From contig NZ_CP126106.1 in NCBI RefSeq assembly GCF_030123325.1, forward strand, positions 4,244,001-4,308,000: a stretch of DNA of 64,000 nt, in the 5' to 3' direction. The notes beneath the pieces are model-generated. The model made no database searches. It saw only the letters and a list, made by a program, of their open reading frames with translations, and was not told the DNA's origin. Numbering within the stretch: the first letter of the stretch is position 1; each line of letters starts with the position of its first letter. Source of the DNA: Peribacillus simplex. GTDB taxonomy: Bacteria > Bacillota > Bacilli > Bacillales > DSM-1321. Below, piece by piece: positions 8,991 through 18,368 of this stretch. The position numbers and the translations under genes were made by a program.

Positions 8991-9470
8991 TTGTTTAATG
9001 TCGAAATGTATCAAGGAAAAAAAGAAAAAAACTATGAACTGGTCCAAAAACAACTACTTGCCTTAATCGAAGATGAAACGAACCGGATAGCCAATTTAAG
9101 CAATGCGGCAGCTTTACTTAATCTGTTTCTCGATGAGATTAACTGGGTAGGCTTTTATTTATATGAAGATGGCCAATTAATTCTAGGACCCTTTCAAGGT
9201 CTTCCAGCCTGTGTCCGCATTCCAATGGGCAAGGGCGTATGCGGGACTTCAGCGGCAACTGAAAAAACCCTGCGCGTAGAGGATGTCCACCAATTCCCTG
9301 GACATATCGCCTGCGATGCGGCATCAAGATCTGAAATTGTCATACCGCTCATGAAGGATGGCAAATTGCTCGGTGTCCTCGATATCGACAGCCCGATAAC
9401 GGACCGTTTTGACGAAATGGATCAGCAAGGACTGGAGAAGTTCGCTGAAATCCTTTCCAATCATCTATAA
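8991..9470 (+). CDS. ytsP: Free methionine-(R)-sulfoxide reductase, GAF domain (YtsP)
   Basis: This 159-residue single GAF-domain enzyme reduces free Met-R-sulfoxide. Three cysteines at 74, 84 and 108 (LPACVRIP, KGVCGTSA, HIACDAAS) have the same 10- and 24-residue spacing as characterised fRMsr enzymes. The frame starts at a TTG (MFNVEMYQ) behind a weak AGGTGA site; this N terminus matches the family better than the ATG five codons later. Confidence 0.88.
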   Translation: MFNVEMYQGKKEKNYELVQKQLLALIEDETNRIANLSNAAALLNLFLDEINWVGFYLYEDGQLILGPFQGLPACVRIPMGKGVCGTSAATEKTLRVEDVHQFPGHIACDAASRSEIVIPLMKDGKLLGVLDIDSPITDRFDEMDQQGLEKFAEILSNHL

Positions 9471-9707
9471 AGTAAATGGGAGCGGCAAACCTTGCCTGCT
9501 CCCTTTTCCATTACTTGTACATGTACCCGTTCCTTCCCGAATTCATCGACCCTTTTGACATTTTCAGCAAAGAAACAGGATTGAACCACACCCATGGCTC
9601 AGGCACCCAAGAAATGTCTCAAACCCTTCATGATTTTTGGATCCATTACCTCATTACACTTACAATGGAAAAAACCTCTCTATTTGTATTTTTCAAATAG
9701 GCTCTTA

Positions 9708-9856
9708 TCGTAAAGATTGTTGTTTTTAAAACGAAACGATTTAAGGTTGATTGGAGCGGAAGTGCGAGACTCCTGCGGGAGCACCGCCCGCCCCGCGGAA
9801 AGCGAACATCTGGAGGGGAAATCAACCACACAGCAATAAAGTATGCGGAAACAGCC
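9708..9856 (+). repeat. Dispersed MITE-like stem-loop repeat (copy 3, internally deleted)
   Basis: It starts TCGTAAAGATTGTTGTTTTT and ends AAAGTATGCGGAAACAGCC. It shares both ends with the 214-base copy at 53.2 kb but lacks about 45 central bases after GCGGGAGC and about 20 bases before CAATAAAG. The outer ends, GGCTCTTATCG and the complement of CGGAAACAGCC, form imperfect terminal inverted repeats. It lies between ytsP and the rpsD promoter. Confidence 0.75.
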
Positions 9857-9921
9857 TTTAAATATATTATATTTTCCTGCTGTGATTCTCTTATCCATTC
9901 CTTAATAAATCACAACTGTCC

Positions 9922-9950
9922 TTGACTCATTGAGCAGAATATTATACAAT
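9922..9950 (+). promoter_or_regulatory. Sigma-A promoter of rpsD
   Basis: TTGACT at 9922-9927 and TACAAT at 9945-9950 are separated by 17 bases, a near-consensus sigma-A promoter. Transcription would start near 9957, giving a leader of about 180 bases. Confidence 0.8.
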
Positions 9951-9956
9951 ACTCCT

Positions 9957-10138
9957 TGTGTAAAATATTGCAGCCTATGTGACAGCCTTTATGTTCTCAT
10001 TTTGTTCCTCAATACAGAGGTGTATCTCGTAACTCTCTGCTGCTAGGGCGAAGGTACATGAAAACAAAATGGTCATGATCGACATTCACACGGTTTTTAT
10101 TTTACCAAAATAAAAACATTTAAAGGAGGAGTCATCCT
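9957..10138 (+). promoter_or_regulatory. rpsD mRNA leader (S4 autoregulatory leader)
   Basis: A long, structured, non-coding leader precedes rpsD. In B. subtilis ribosomal protein S4 binds such a leader and represses its own synthesis. The segment TCTCGTAACTCTCTGCTGCTAGGG and the paired elements around 9985-10065 (TCATTTTGTTCC with its distant complement AAAACAAAATGG) are consistent with that fold. The call rests on position, length and complementarity; a covariance-model search was not possible. Confidence 0.65.
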
Positions 10139-10741
10139 ATGGCTCGTTATACTGGCCCAAGCTGGAAACTATCCCGTCGTTTAGGAATTTCCCTAACAGG
10201 TACTGGTAAAGAATTAGAAAAACGCCCTTATGCTCCAGGACAACATGGTCCTAACCAACGCAGAAAAATTTCTGAATACGGAATGCAACTGCAAGAGAAA
10301 CAAAAACTTCGTCACATGTATGGAATCACTGAACGTCAATTCCGTACAATGTTCGACCGCGCTGGCAAACTTAAAGGTGTTCATGGTGAAAACTTCATGA
10401 TTCTTCTTGAATCACGTCTTGACAACCTTGTTTACCGTCTTGGTTTAGCTCGTACACGTCGTCAAGCACGTCAACTTGTTAACCACGGTCACATCACTGT
10501 AGACGGAAGCCGCGTAGACATTCCATCTTACAAAGTGTCTCTTGGACAAACAATCTCAGTTCGTGAAAAATCACGCAACTTCTCAATCATCAAAGAATCA
10601 GTTGAAGCAACTAACTTCGTTCCTGATTTCCTTACTTTCGATGCTGAGAAATTAGAAGGTACTTTCACTCGTTTACCAGAACGTTCTGAATTGCCTGCTG
10701 AAATTAACGAAGCTCTTATCGTTGAGTTCTACTCTCGTTAA
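10139..10741 (+). CDS. rpsD: 30S ribosomal protein S4
   Basis: This 200-residue primary 16S-binding protein of the small subunit begins MARYTGPSWKLSRRLG and carries the S4 RNA-binding domain (ESRLDNLVYRLGLARTRRQARQLVNHGHITVDG, about 92-125). Codon use is strongly biased to the highly expressed set (CGT, GGT, AAA), unlike its neighbours. An AAGGAGGAG ribosome site precedes the ATG. It is monocistronic and under its own leader. Confidence 0.98.
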   Translation: MARYTGPSWKLSRRLGISLTGTGKELEKRPYAPGQHGPNQRRKISEYGMQLQEKQKLRHMYGITERQFRTMFDRAGKLKGVHGENFMILLESRLDNLVYRLGLARTRRQARQLVNHGHITVDGSRVDIPSYKVSLGQTISVREKSRNFSIIKESVEATNFVPDFLTFDAEKLEGTFTRLPERSELPAEINEALIVEFYSR

Positions 10742-10748
10742 TAACTTC

Positions 10749-10780
10749 AAAAAACCCCATCCTTGGATGGGGTTTTTTTT
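10749..10780 (+). terminator. rpsD terminator
   Basis: The stem AAACCCCATCC / GGATGGGGTTT with a TT loop is followed by a run of eight T. Confidence 0.9.
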
Positions 10781-10805
10781 GCACCTAAACATATCCTTGC
10801 ATGAC

Positions 10806-10835
10806 AAAGCCCGGCTGGGATTCAGCCGGGCTTTG
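10806..10835 (-). terminator. tyrS terminator
   Basis: The palindrome AAAGCCCGGCTG / CAGCCGGGCTTT lies just past the tyrS stop; the following T-run is short. Confidence 0.7.
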
Positions 10836-10840
10836 AACAA

Positions 10841-12097
10841 TCATTTCACTAATGTGTATTTCTTCTTGCCGCGACGAACGAGGATGAACTCCCCTTCAAT
10901 CTTGGAAGCTTCCGTCACTACATATTGCAGATCAGTCACTTTCTCCCCATTTATGGAGATTGCCCCATTCTGAATATCTTCACGGGCTTGACGCTTGGAT
11001 GGCGAAATTTTCGCTTCAACGATTAAATCGACCAAACCGATATCTTCTTTGCTCTCACGTTCGAAGCTTGGGACATCCTTAAAGCCCAATTTGATTTCCG
11101 CTGCACTTAAATTCTTCACCTCACCGCTGAATAGGGCGGCAGAGATTTTGATTGCTTGGTCAAGAGCTTCCTGACCATGAATCAAACGGGTCATTTCTTC
11201 CCCTAAAGCTTTTTGCGCTTTACGCAAATGCGGTTCGGACTGTACGGATTGCTCTAACTCTTCAATCGTCTCACGAGATAGGAATGTGAAGAATTTCAGG
11301 TATTTCACAACATCAGCATCGGCTGTATTGATCCAGAATTGGTAAAATTCATACGGAGTCGTCTTTTCCGGGTCAAGCCAAATCGCTCCGCCTTCCGTTT
11401 TACCGAATTTCGTTCCATCCGCTTTCGTTACGAGCGGGATCGTCATACCGAATGCTTTAGCATTCTCATCATTGGATTTCCTGATCATTTCAAGACCGGT
11501 CGTAATGTTGCCCCATTGATCACTGCCGCCAATTTGCAATTTACAGTCGTAATTGCTGTATAAATGACCGAAATCAATCCCTTGTAAGATCGTGTACGCA
11601 AATTCAGTAAAGGAAATTCCCGTATCCAGGCGGGAAGCAACCGTATCTTTTGCCAGCATGTAGTTAATGCCGATGTATTTCCCGTAATCACGCAAGAATG
11701 TAACCATATCGATTTTACCTATCCAGTCATAGTTATTGACCATGACCGCACCATTTTCACCGTCGAATTCAAAGATATGGGATAGCTGCCCTTTTATGCA
11801 GTCTGCATTATAAAGCACTTTTTCCAGTGTTTGCAGCTGGCGTTCCTCTTTTTTACCGCTTGGATCACCAATAAGTCCAGTCGCACCGCCTACTAGCACA
11901 AGCGGACGATGACCGTGCTGCTGGAAACGGCGCAATGTCAAGAATGGCAATAAATGCCCGATGTGCATACTATCCGCAGTTGGATCGACACCACAGTATA
12001 AAGAAATTTTCTCTTTTTCTAAAAGGTCCTTAAAACCCTCTTCATCCGTTTGTTGATAAATAATCCCTCTCCACTCGAGGTCTTTAAGCAATTCCAT
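10841..12097 (-). CDS. tyrS: Tyrosyl-tRNA synthetase
   Basis: This 418-residue class I synthetase charges tRNA-Tyr. Seen are the N-terminal Rossmann fold with YCGVDPTADSMHIGHLLP (HIGH motif, about 35-50), the KMSKS-equivalent KFGKTEGG and a C-terminal S4-like RNA-binding domain (ISPSKRQAREDIQNGAISING). The start at 12097 (MELLKDLEWRG) follows GGAGGAATATTT. The open frame extends 20 codons further upstream through the terminator region and is not used. Expression is controlled by the T-box leader upstream. Confidence 0.97.
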   Translation of the reverse strand: MELLKDLEWRGIIYQQTDEEGFKDLLEKEKISLYCGVDPTADSMHIGHLLPFLTLRRFQQHGHRPLVLVGGATGLIGDPSGKKEERQLQTLEKVLYNADCIKGQLSHIFEFDGENGAVMVNNYDWIGKIDMVTFLRDYGKYIGINYMLAKDTVASRLDTGISFTEFAYTILQGIDFGHLYSNYDCKLQIGGSDQWGNITTGLEMIRKSNDENAKAFGMTIPLVTKADGTKFGKTEGGAIWLDPEKTTPYEFYQFWINTADADVVKYLKFFTFLSRETIEELEQSVQSEPHLRKAQKALGEEMTRLIHGQEALDQAIKISAALFSGEVKNLSAAEIKLGFKDVPSFERESKEDIGLVDLIVEAKISPSKRQAREDIQNGAISINGEKVTDLQYVVTEASKIEGEFILVRRGKKKYTLVK

Positions 12098-12143
12098 TAA
12101 ATATTCCTCCTCCATCATAGAAAAAACCGCAAAAAGCACACAA

Positions 12144-12434
12144 AAACGCCCCTTCATAAATATGAAGGGACGAATGAATTCGCGGTACCACCCAACTTGA
12201 GGACATAATATGCCCTCCGCTCAAGACGAATAACGGTCGTCACCCGTTCCCTGCTACTAATCATTTCACAGCAAATGCTCCAGGAAGTAATTCATCATAC
12301 CATTTGTACCGATTTCCACTAACCACCGGCTCTCTGAAACAGGGATAGTCTGACTACTGGGTCCTATCATCGCGATCATTTAATCATTTTATTGTTGTTA
12401 ATAAACTTTTATCATACATAAGAATCCTTGTCAA
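12144..12434 (-). promoter_or_regulatory. Tyrosine T-box leader with promoter
   Basis: On the minus strand a promoter (TTGACA at 12434-12429, 17-base spacer, TAAAAG) is followed by the T-box signatures. These are AGAGAGCCGGTGG (Stem I), a UAC tyrosine specifier at 12289-12287 within GAATTACTTCC, the T-box sequence GGGTGGTACCGCG (12190-12178 region) and a terminator with the stem CCCTTCAT / ATGAAGGG and T-run near 12144-12172. Uncharged tRNA-Tyr would pair with the specifier and the T-box bulge and prevent termination, raising tyrS expression. Confidence 0.92.
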
Positions 12435-12528
12435 CATCACCCTTACAGATTATAGAAAAATAAGAAAGATGCCCTTTCCCCTACCTGTTATATGCTATAA
12501 TATATGTGATTTCAGGGGGTATGATACG

Positions 12529-15513
12529 ATGAATAGTAATCAAAAAGATAGATTTCAAGCATTATGGAGGCAGTTGACCCATTTTTTTCAAAATGAAAAA
12601 ACACATAAGAACGCGCGGGTTACATACCAAGTCATTTGGAATTTAACGCTGATCCTCATTATTGTCGGGGTTCTAGGATTCTCATTCGCCGGCGGCGTCG
12701 GAGCCGGCTATTTTGCTGCCCTCGTCAAAGATGAGCCGGTACGCACAAAAGAAGATTTGAAAAAAGACATATACAATTATGAAGAGACCTCTGAAGTATA
12801 CTTTGCTGATGACGTATACTTGGGCAAGCTTAAGAGTGACCTTGAGCGTGAGGAAGTGTCAATCGATAAAGTTTCCGAGTATCTTAAAAATGCAGTCATC
12901 GCTACAGAGGATGAATATTTTTATGAACATGACGGGGTTGTCCCGAAAGCTATCCTGCGTGCCATTTACCAGGAATTTTCAAATGCATCCGTCCAATCGG
13001 GAGGAAGCACCTTAACACAGCAGCTCATTAAAAACCAGGTCCTCACCAACGAAGTATCATTTGACCGGAAAGCAAAAGAAATCCTTCTTGCGCTACGGGT
13101 CGAAAAGTTCTTTGAAAAGGAAGAGATTTTGGAAACCTACCTAAACGTCTCCACGTTGGGACGAAATTCTTCCGGTCGGAACATCGCTGGAGTCGAGTCG
13201 GCTGCTGAAGGTATTTTTGGCGTGGAGGCCAAAGATCTGACTCTGCCCCAATCCGCTTTTATTGCTGGATTGCCGCAAAGCCCTTTCGGTTATACACCAT
13301 ATACCCAGCAAGGAAAACTGAAAGAAAATCAAGAACCCGGCATCAACCGGATGAAAACCGTTTTAAAACGGATGTATAGTAACGGATACATAACAAAAGA
13401 AGAATATGATAAAGCAAGAACATACGACATAACAAAAGACTTTATCGGTAAAACGGAGATGCCATCCGAGAAATATCCATGGCTCACCTATGAAATTGAA
13501 AAACGCTCCATTGAAATCCTATCTGTCAGTCTCGCAAAAGACGATGGATATGAAGAGAAAGATTTAGAGAATGATGATTTAAAAGAACAATATGTAGCAC
13601 TTGCTGATCGTAAGCTGCGTCAAAACGGCTATCAGATTCATACGACAGTCAATAAAAAGATTTATGACAAAATGCAGGAAGTGACGAAAAACTATCCGAA
13701 TTACGGATACGATAAAGCGGGTGAGCCCGTTGAAGCCGGGGCCATTCTTATCGAAAATAAAACAGGAAAAATCATCAGTTTCGTAGGCGGCCGTGATTTC
13801 AAGCGGGAACAGACGAACCATGCAACCGCATCACTGCGATCAAATGGTTCAACGATGAAGCCTTTGCTCGTATATGGTCCAGGGATTGAGTTAGGAAAGA
13901 TCTCACCTGGAAGCGTATCGGCCAACGTACCCATTTCCATTCCAGCAGGCAGCAAAGCGTGGCGTCCAGGAAACTATGGCGGCGGAAGCTATACGGGGGT
14001 AACGACAGCCCGTGAGGCACTGAAGAATTCCTATAATATCCCGGCAGCGCTCTTTTACATGAAAATAATCAACCAAAGGCCTGCTGCCTATTTGGAAAAA
14101 ATGGGCTTTACAACTGTAACGAATGGGGATTACTCAAATCTTGCCATGTCATTGGGTGCCATGGACAGAGGTGTAACCGTTGAAGAGAACGTCAATGCAT
14201 TTGGCACATTTGCCAATTCGGGGGAATTCGTCGATGCTTATATGATCGATAAAATCGTATCGAAAGATGGCGAGGTCATCTATGAACATAAAGCGAAACC
14301 AGTGGAAGTATTTTCTCCGCAAGCCGCTTACTTGACGCTTGATATGATGCGTGATGTCGTAAACAGCGGGACGGCCGCTTCGGTCAGGAACCGACTTGCT
14401 TTCTCAAGTGATTGGGCAGGTAAGACCGGAACTTCCCAAAACTATTGGGACGCTTGGTTCGTCGCAAGCAATCCAAATGTATCATTCGGTACATGGCTCG
14501 GATATGACACACCTAAATCCTTGCAAGGGACCTACAATGGTCTGGAATATAATAAACGTAATATGTATTATTGGGCAGATCTGATCAATGCCGCATACAA
14601 AGTCGATCCTAAACTCATCGACCCCGATAAGCGATTTGAAATGCCGGGCGGAATTGTCAACCGTTCCTTCTGTGGCGTTTCAGGACTGCTGCCTTCAAGT
14701 GCATGCCAAAAGGCAGGTCTTGTAAAATCAGATTTATTCATCGCCAAATATGCTCCATCCAGGGCGGATGATAGTTTCATAGATGGACAATATGTATCAG
14801 TCGGCAGCAAACGCTATGCAGCCCTTCCGCAAACGCCTGGCGAATTCACAAGCGGCGGGTTCATGTTGAATCCCGATTCCTTTGCAGATATCGGATTGAA
14901 ATATGTCGATGACCCGGGATCCGTGATTCCTGGAGGCGAAAAATCAGGAAATGTCGTCGGGGCGAAAGCGAAATTGAATGATAATGGCAAAGCACCAGAT
15001 CCCCTATCCATAACGATCAGTAACGGTAAGATTACATGGGGCCTGCATCATGAAGGAGATGTCGTCGGTTATCGTGTCTATAAAGACGGCAAAAAAGTCG
15101 CGAGCATCAATGCCGGCGGGAGTCTTGTTTACAAAGTCGGCTCAGGCGGTTCCTATTACGTAACGGCCGTAGACATAGTCGGTAAAGAATCAGCCGCTTC
15201 TCAACGTATTGAAAGCGGCGCTAAGAAGACAGGTTCAAAAGAAGATTCCGCAAAAAATAAAGATGATCGCGGAAAAGATAAAGTAGCTAACGAAGATAAA
15301 AAACCAGACTCAAAAGAAGATACCGTTTCAGATAAAGATGATAAAGAAAAAGAACCAGAAAAAGAAACGGATAAAGATAAAGAGCCAGCTCAAGACATAG
15401 ATCAAAACAAGGAAAATACAGATAAAGAAAATCAAGAGACCGACAAAGGTCAAGACACAGTCAATGATAAAGAGCAAGATACGGATAAAGCTGAAGAAGA
15501 GGAAGAAGAATGA
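12529..15513 (+). CDS. Class A penicillin-binding protein (transglycosylase/transpeptidase)
   Basis: This 994-residue bifunctional peptidoglycan synthase has a cytoplasmic N terminus and one membrane anchor (about 37-65). The GT51 glycosyltransferase shows ATEDEYFYEHDG (catalytic E127) and GGSTLTQQ (158-165). The transpeptidase shows STMK (S441, K444), SYN (501-503) and KTG (632-634). A fibronectin-III-like segment (about 820-905) follows, then an about 85-residue Lys/Asp/Glu-only tail. The start at 12529 follows AGGGGG; earlier in-frame codons lack a site. It polymerises glycan and cross-links stem peptides outside the membrane. The tyrS neighbourhood position resembles the Bacillus cereus group; which aPBP orthologue it is (PonA, PbpG or other) is not clear. 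Confidence 0.92.
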   Translation: MNSNQKDRFQALWRQLTHFFQNEKTHKNARVTYQVIWNLTLILIIVGVLGFSFAGGVGAGYFAALVKDEPVRTKEDLKKDIYNYEETSEVYFADDVYLGKLKSDLEREEVSIDKVSEYLKNAVIATEDEYFYEHDGVVPKAILRAIYQEFSNASVQSGGSTLTQQLIKNQVLTNEVSFDRKAKEILLALRVEKFFEKEEILETYLNVSTLGRNSSGRNIAGVESAAEGIFGVEAKDLTLPQSAFIAGLPQSPFGYTPYTQQGKLKENQEPGINRMKTVLKRMYSNGYITKEEYDKARTYDITKDFIGKTEMPSEKYPWLTYEIEKRSIEILSVSLAKDDGYEEKDLENDDLKEQYVALADRKLRQNGYQIHTTVNKKIYDKMQEVTKNYPNYGYDKAGEPVEAGAILIENKTGKIISFVGGRDFKREQTNHATASLRSNGSTMKPLLVYGPGIELGKISPGSVSANVPISIPAGSKAWRPGNYGGGSYTGVTTAREALKNSYNIPAALFYMKIINQRPAAYLEKMGFTTVTNGDYSNLAMSLGAMDRGVTVEENVNAFGTFANSGEFVDAYMIDKIVSKDGEVIYEHKAKPVEVFSPQAAYLTLDMMRDVVNSGTAASVRNRLAFSSDWAGKTGTSQNYWDAWFVASNPNVSFGTWLGYDTPKSLQGTYNGLEYNKRNMYYWADLINAAYKVDPKLIDPDKRFEMPGGIVNRSFCGVSGLLPSSACQKAGLVKSDLFIAKYAPSRADDSFIDGQYVSVGSKRYAALPQTPGEFTSGGFMLNPDSFADIGLKYVDDPGSVIPGGEKSGNVVGAKAKLNDNGKAPDPLSITISNGKITWGLHHEGDVVGYRVYKDGKKVASINAGGSLVYKVGSGGSYYVTAVDIVGKESAASQRIESGAKKTGSKEDSAKNKDDRGKDKVANEDKKPDSKEDTVSDKDDKEKEPEKETDKDKEPAQDIDQNKENTDKENQETDKGQDTVNDKEQDTDKAEEEEEE

Positions 15514-15530
15514 CCCTCTTTCTTGAACTA

Positions 15531-15563
15531 AAACAGGCTGTCGGGTTAGCCCGACAGCCTGTT
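15531..15563 (+). terminator. Terminator after the penicillin-binding protein gene
   Basis: The 13-base stem AACAGGCTGTCGG / CCGACAGCCTGTT is followed by a short T-run. Confidence 0.85.
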
Positions 15564-15579
15564 TCCATATAATCTCCCA

Positions 15580-15617
15580 AAAAGGCATCCATGAAAGTGA
15601 CCATGGATGCCTTTTTC
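15580..15617 (-). terminator. acsA terminator
   Basis: The stem AAAGGCATCCATG / CATGGATGCCTTT ends in T-rich sequence on the minus strand, just before the acsA stop. Confidence 0.85.
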
Positions 15618-15646
15618 CTTCTCAATAATCAGCATGAACCAGTTTC

Positions 15647-17365
15647 TCAATCCTCCATCGATGATAAATCACCAGTTGGCAAATCAAGTTCCCAAGCCTT
15701 CAGGACACGGCGCATGATTTTACCGCTTCTTGTTTTAGGAAGTTTATCCCTGAATTCAATTTCACGAGGTGCCGCATGTGCTGCTAGACCATGCTTTACA
15801 AATGTACGAATTTCCTCAATCAACTCATCGTTTGCATCGTATCCGTCACGAAGGGCGATAAACGCTTTGATAATTTCCCCCCGAACCGGATCCGGCTTAC
15901 CGATGACCCCCGCTTCAGCTACGGCTGGATGCTCGACCAACTTGCTTTCCACTTCGAAAGGACCGACTCTCTCCCCTGCCGTCATGATGACATCATCCAC
16001 ACGGCCTTGGAACCAGAAATAACCATCTTCATCCATATATGCGGAATCTCCGGAAACATACCAATCACCTGGCATAAAGTAGGATTCATATTTCGCTTCA
16101 TTCTTCCAGACGGTCTTCATCATCGAAGGCCAGCCTTTCTTGATGGCAAGGTTCCCCATTCTATGCGGGGGAAGCTCATTGCCTTGATCATCCACTATTG
16201 CCGCCTTCACCCCAGGAATCGGTTTGCCCATCGAACCCGGTTTGATTTCCAGGCAAGGATAATTGCAGATGACCTGAGCCCCGGTCTCCGTCATCCACCA
16301 TGTATCATGGATACGGTGATTGAACACCTTCATTCCCCAGCGAACCACTTCCGGGTTCAACGGTTCACCGACACTTAAAATATGGCGGAGAGTGCTTAAA
16401 TCGAACCGCTTAACGATTTCGTCACCTGCGCCCATCAGCATCCTGAAGGCCGTCGGGGCACTATACCATACCGTGACACCAAAGTCTTCCAAGGTCTTGT
16501 ACCAGGATTCAGGCTTGAACCGCCCTCCTACAATGACATTCGAGGTCCCTGTCAGCCAAGGGCCAAAAATCCCGTAAGACGTCCCTGTCACCCATCCAGG
16601 GTCCGCTGTGCACCAATACACGTCCTCATCCTGCAAATCAAGGACCCATCTTGCCGTTTGATAATGCTGGATCATCGCATTATGAACGTGAAGCACTCCT
16701 TTTGGTTTTCCTGTGGAACCGGAGGTATAGTGAAGAATCAGGCCGTCATTCCGATCCACCCATTCAATTTCGAATCTTTTGTCGGCTTCTTTTAATTTTT
16801 TATTGAAGTGATGGTACTTCCCTTCTTCTTTTATATTTTCCCCCACCAAGAAAATATGCTTTAAATGAGGTAGCTCATCCACTGGGACGCGCGGCAAAAG
16901 TTCAGGTGTCGTCACAATCACACTTGCCTCACTATCTTCAAGACGATCCCTTATTGCGCCTTCCATGAAGGCTTCGAACAACGGCCCTACGACCGCTCCC
17001 GTTTTAATCGCACCCAACAATGCAAAATAAAGCTCCGGGGAGCGAGGCATGAAGATGAAAACACGATCACCTTTTTCCACATTGGCAATGTTCCTGAACA
17101 CATTGGCCGCTTGATTCGTATAATCTTTCATTTCTTTGAATGTATACTTTTCATTTCTTGTATCGTCTTTGTAATAAAGGGCCACTTTATTCTTTTTGTA
17201 TGTTTCGGCATGGCGGTCAATTGCTTCATATGCAAGATTCACTTTACCGGTTTCAGACCAGGAGAATTCCTTTTCCGTCTCAGACCAGTCAAACTTCTTG
17301 TATATTTCATCATAATTCTTTAAATTAAAATTACCTTCCACTACTGGTAACGCTTTCACATTCAT
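15647..17365 (-). CDS. acsA: Acetyl-CoA synthetase AcsA
   Basis: This 572-residue ANL ligase turns acetate, ATP and CoA into acetyl-CoA. Seen are YTSGSTGKPKGVLHVH (A3 loop), WWMTETG (A5), SGDSAYMDEDGYFWFQGR (A7/A8) and PKTRSGKIMRR with the catalytic lysine at 549, the residue AcuA acetylates in B. subtilis. The length matches B. subtilis AcsA exactly. The ATG at 17365 follows AGGGGGAG; the open frame runs 30 codons upstream through the promoter. A cre box lies over codons 3-7 and the gene is divergent from acuABC, which encodes its acetylation switch. Confidence 0.97.
   Translation of the reverse strand: MNVKALPVVEGNFNLKNYDEIYKKFDWSETEKEFSWSETGKVNLAYEAIDRHAETYKKNKVALYYKDDTRNEKYTFKEMKDYTNQAANVFRNIANVEKGDRVFIFMPRSPELYFALLGAIKTGAVVGPLFEAFMEGAIRDRLEDSEASVIVTTPELLPRVPVDELPHLKHIFLVGENIKEEGKYHHFNKKLKEADKRFEIEWVDRNDGLILHYTSGSTGKPKGVLHVHNAMIQHYQTARWVLDLQDEDVYWCTADPGWVTGTSYGIFGPWLTGTSNVIVGGRFKPESWYKTLEDFGVTVWYSAPTAFRMLMGAGDEIVKRFDLSTLRHILSVGEPLNPEVVRWGMKVFNHRIHDTWWMTETGAQVICNYPCLEIKPGSMGKPIPGVKAAIVDDQGNELPPHRMGNLAIKKGWPSMMKTVWKNEAKYESYFMPGDWYVSGDSAYMDEDGYFWFQGRVDDVIMTAGERVGPFEVESKLVEHPAVAEAGVIGKPDPVRGEIIKAFIALRDGYDANDELIEEIRTFVKHGLAAHAAPREIEFRDKLPKTRSGKIMRRVLKAWELDLPTGDLSSMED
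17345..17358 (-). promoter_or_regulatory. cre site (CcpA operator) inside acsA
   Basis: On the minus strand TGAAAGCGTTACCA matches the cre consensus TGWNANCGNTNWCA with one mismatch. It lies about 40 bases downstream of the predicted transcription start, a position expected to give roadblock repression by CcpA with HPr-Ser-P. CcpA itself is encoded 2.9 kb away. Confidence 0.8.
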
Positions 17366-17401
17366 ACGACAAACTCCCCCTTCATTCGGCTCTATATTTT
17401 T

Positions 17402-17430
17402 ATTATAGTATAAGAAGACAATTTTCTCAA
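17402..17430 (-). promoter_or_regulatory. Sigma-A promoter of acsA
   Basis: On the minus strand TTGAGA (17430-17425) and TATAAT (17407-17402) are separated by exactly 17 bases. Confidence 0.85.
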
Positions 17431-17709
17431 TTTTTAAAATATTGCACACTTCCATATTAGGGAAAATCCAGCTTGCTGAATTTTGAAAATTACAAGTATG
17501 CTATAGTTAAGGTGAATTCATGTTGATGGCTGGAAAAGAAGAAGCACTGTAACAAAAGATTCATATATGTGTTGAACTTTCTAAATTATGCCCCTTGTTT
17601 TTATGTATAATTTATTTAAGCTTTCCATTCGGTCAGTTTTTAAAGCAACGCTTCTTATACTCCGGAATGCTAGAGTGTGAGATTACTACATAACAAGGGT
17701 GGTGAAAGA

Positions 17710-18342
17710 ATGGAATATAATAAGACCTTTTATACTAAGGAGCTGCAGACATTAAGCGGGACGCTCATCATCGAGGGGCCGTTAAGCGGCGAAAAAATGT
17801 CCGCTTATGAGTTTCACGAAGACTTGGTCGCCTTTCGCCCGCCTGCTTTGCAGCATAAAGCGTTAATAGAGATTGCAGACTTACCTGAGGGAAGGATCTT
17901 CATCGCCCGTGAAAATGAAACGATCGTGGGTTATGTAACATACTTATATCCCGATCCCTTGGAGCGCTGGTCGGAAATTAAGATGGAGGACCTGATTGAG
18001 CTTGGTGCAATCGAGGTCATCCCTAAATACCGGGGTGCCTCCGTCGGGAAGAACCTGATCCGCCTTTCCATGGAAGACGATTCGGTTGAAGACTTCATCA
18101 TCATCACCACTGAATACTATTGGCATTGGGATTTGAAAGGGACAGGTCTGAATATTTGGGACTATCGCAAGGTCATGGAAAAAATGATGAGTGCGGGTGG
18201 CTTGGTCTACTTTGCAACAGATGATCCAGAAATCAGTTCCCACCCGGCCAATTGCCTGATGGCCCGCATCGGCAAAAGAGTCCCGCCGGAATCCATCCAG
18301 AAGTTCGACCAATTGCGTTTTATGAATCGGTTTATGTATTAA
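17710..18342 (+). CDS. acuA: Protein acetyltransferase AcuA
   Basis: This 210-residue GNAT-family enzyme acetylates the catalytic lysine of AcsA with acetyl-CoA and so inactivates it. The acetyl-CoA-binding region is seen around EVIPKYRGASVGKNLI (about 110-126), with the R/Q-x-x-G-x-A/G pattern. The start at 17710 (MEYNKTF) gives the same length as B. subtilis AcuA; a GTG 11 codons upstream lacks a ribosome site. First gene of acuABC. A TATAAT at 17606-17611 may be its -10 box, without a good -35. Confidence 0.95.
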   Translation: MEYNKTFYTKELQTLSGTLIIEGPLSGEKMSAYEFHEDLVAFRPPALQHKALIEIADLPEGRIFIARENETIVGYVTYLYPDPLERWSEIKMEDLIELGAIEVIPKYRGASVGKNLIRLSMEDDSVEDFIIITTEYYWHWDLKGTGLNIWDYRKVMEKMMSAGGLVYFATDDPEISSHPANCLMARIGKRVPPESIQKFDQLRFMNRFMY

Positions 18343-18368
18343 AGAGGCGAGTAAGAGGAGGAAGGAAA

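Noticed and set aside
9646..9898. Frames across repeat copy 3
   Set aside because: They arise from GC-rich repeat sequence that is non-coding in the other copies.
17640..17662. Possible cre upstream of acuA (AAGCAACGCTTCTT)
   Set aside because: It misses too many consensus positions, including the invariant outer bases; only the acsA site was accepted.
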